The notes beneath the pieces were generated by a model. That model was given only the letters and a program-made list of their open reading frames with translations. It searched no databases and had not been told where the DNA came from. This document shows positions 63,902-64,000 of a stretch of DNA of 64,000 nucleotides, one piece after another. Each line of letters opens with the position of its first letter. Within the stretch, counting starts at the first letter, position 1. Origin of the DNA: DSWT01 sp035373625 (GTDB lineage: Bacteria > Chloroflexota > Anaerolineae > B4-G1 > SLSP01); assembly GCA_035373625.1 (NCBI GenBank), contig DAOSNS010000014.1:24058-88057 (forward strand), given 5' to 3'. Position numbers and translations under genes: made by a program.

Positions 63902-64000
63902 GGCTAACGATAAGCATAAGCCGCCGCGCCGACTGCGGGGAAAGCCCCTTTGCCAGCAGGCACGCCCCAAAGCGCGTTTCCCCGCCGCCAGCACGCGCCA
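63902..64000 (-). repeat. attC site H (cut by window end)
   Basis: R' GTTAGCC (63908-63902) followed by the long-type sequence AACGATAAGCATAAGCCGCC, homologous to site C. The R'' end is outside the window. The array therefore continues to the right. Confidence 0.75.

Larger units (their letters stand above)
55008..64000 (-). mobile_element. Integron-type gene-cassette array (integrase not in window)
   Basis: Unrelated genes, all on the minus strand, alternate with attC-like palindromes at 55778, 56691, 57320, 60777, 61030 (half), 62456 and 63902 (cut by the window end). Each palindrome is bounded by heptamers close to RYYYAAC and GTTRRRY and lies 3' of the gene it belongs to. Where both ends of a cassette are present, its first heptamer is complementary to the R'' heptamer of its own attC. 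No tyrosine recombinase is encoded here. Gene direction places any attI/intI beyond 64,000. Confidence 0.8.

Noticed and set aside
55778..63908. CRISPR or REP family explanation for the palindromes
   Set aside because: Spacing follows genes, ends match integron heptamers, and start/R'' pairing follows cassettes; not regular repeats with short spacers.
40000..64000. Integrase, tyrosine recombinase or phage genes
   Set aside because: Looked for R-H-R-Y type recombinase sequence and phage structural proteins on both strands; none seen.

Overview
The window (about 58-60% GC by eye) looks like a chromosomal piece of a Chloroflexota bacterium, most likely of the Anaerolineae branch. This is an inference from a DUF5679-type zinc ribbon fused to TopA, a TIGR01906/DUF1461 membrane protein, PBP1A with Ig-like C-terminal repeats, and many secreted proteins ending in a short [VI][YF]LP-x-x-[ML][RK] tail. 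No 16S rRNA is present to confirm it.

Region 1 (1-39,900) is mostly housekeeping DNA. In order: the 3' end of a Ca2+-type P-ATPase; a class A penicillin-binding protein; ffh, rpsP, a KH-domain protein and rimM; dprA; a mannose-1-phosphate guanylyltransferase; topA; a CvpA-like protein; mutS2; an FmdB zinc ribbon; a TumE/TumA-like toxin-antitoxin pair; the SRP RNA gene; a DUF348/G5/3D cell-wall protein coupled to rsmA; the minC-minD-minE-rodA-gltX run on the minus strand; a TIGR01906 protein; a GH13 amylase; dnaK-grpE-cbpA-like J protein; UspA; a secreted HtrA protease; trmFO; a DUF2007-like protein; a coupled pair of unrecognised proteins; tRNA-Arg(UCU); an AcuC-type deacetylase; and a large beta-propeller sensor histidine kinase. 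Intergenic gaps hold several families of short dispersed repeats.

Region 2 (40,000-55,000) is accessory. Four large secreted proteins (three right-handed beta-helix proteins and one DUF4091 protein) sit in tandem, all ending in the same kind of tail. One carries a palindromic repeat inserted in frame. They are followed by a graveyard of broken genes: a frameshifted lipoprotein, a GH44 glucanase cut at both ends, a DNA-methylase fragment, a truncated attC-like site and a truncated IS630 transposase. Two apparently intact genes lie among them, a HExxH lipoprotein and a HAD phosphatase.

Region 3 (about 55,000-64,000) is the most interesting part. Small unrelated genes, all on the minus strand, are each followed by an imperfect palindrome bounded by RYYYAAC-like and GTTRRRY-like heptamers. 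I read this as an integron gene-cassette array. Where a cassette has both ends, the heptamer that starts it is complementary, exactly or with one mismatch, to the R'' heptamer of its own attC, as expected if each cassette once circularised. Cassette cargo includes a CPBP membrane protease, a GyrI-like protein, an FkbM methyltransferase, a kelch-repeat secreted protein, a broken PAP2-like membrane protein, an unknown protein carrying a MITE-like element at its 3' end, and a secreted beta-propeller-like protein with the same C-terminal tail. No integrase is in the window. The orientation places any attI/intI to the right of position 64,000, and the array may instead be a CALIN (attC cluster lacking an integrase).
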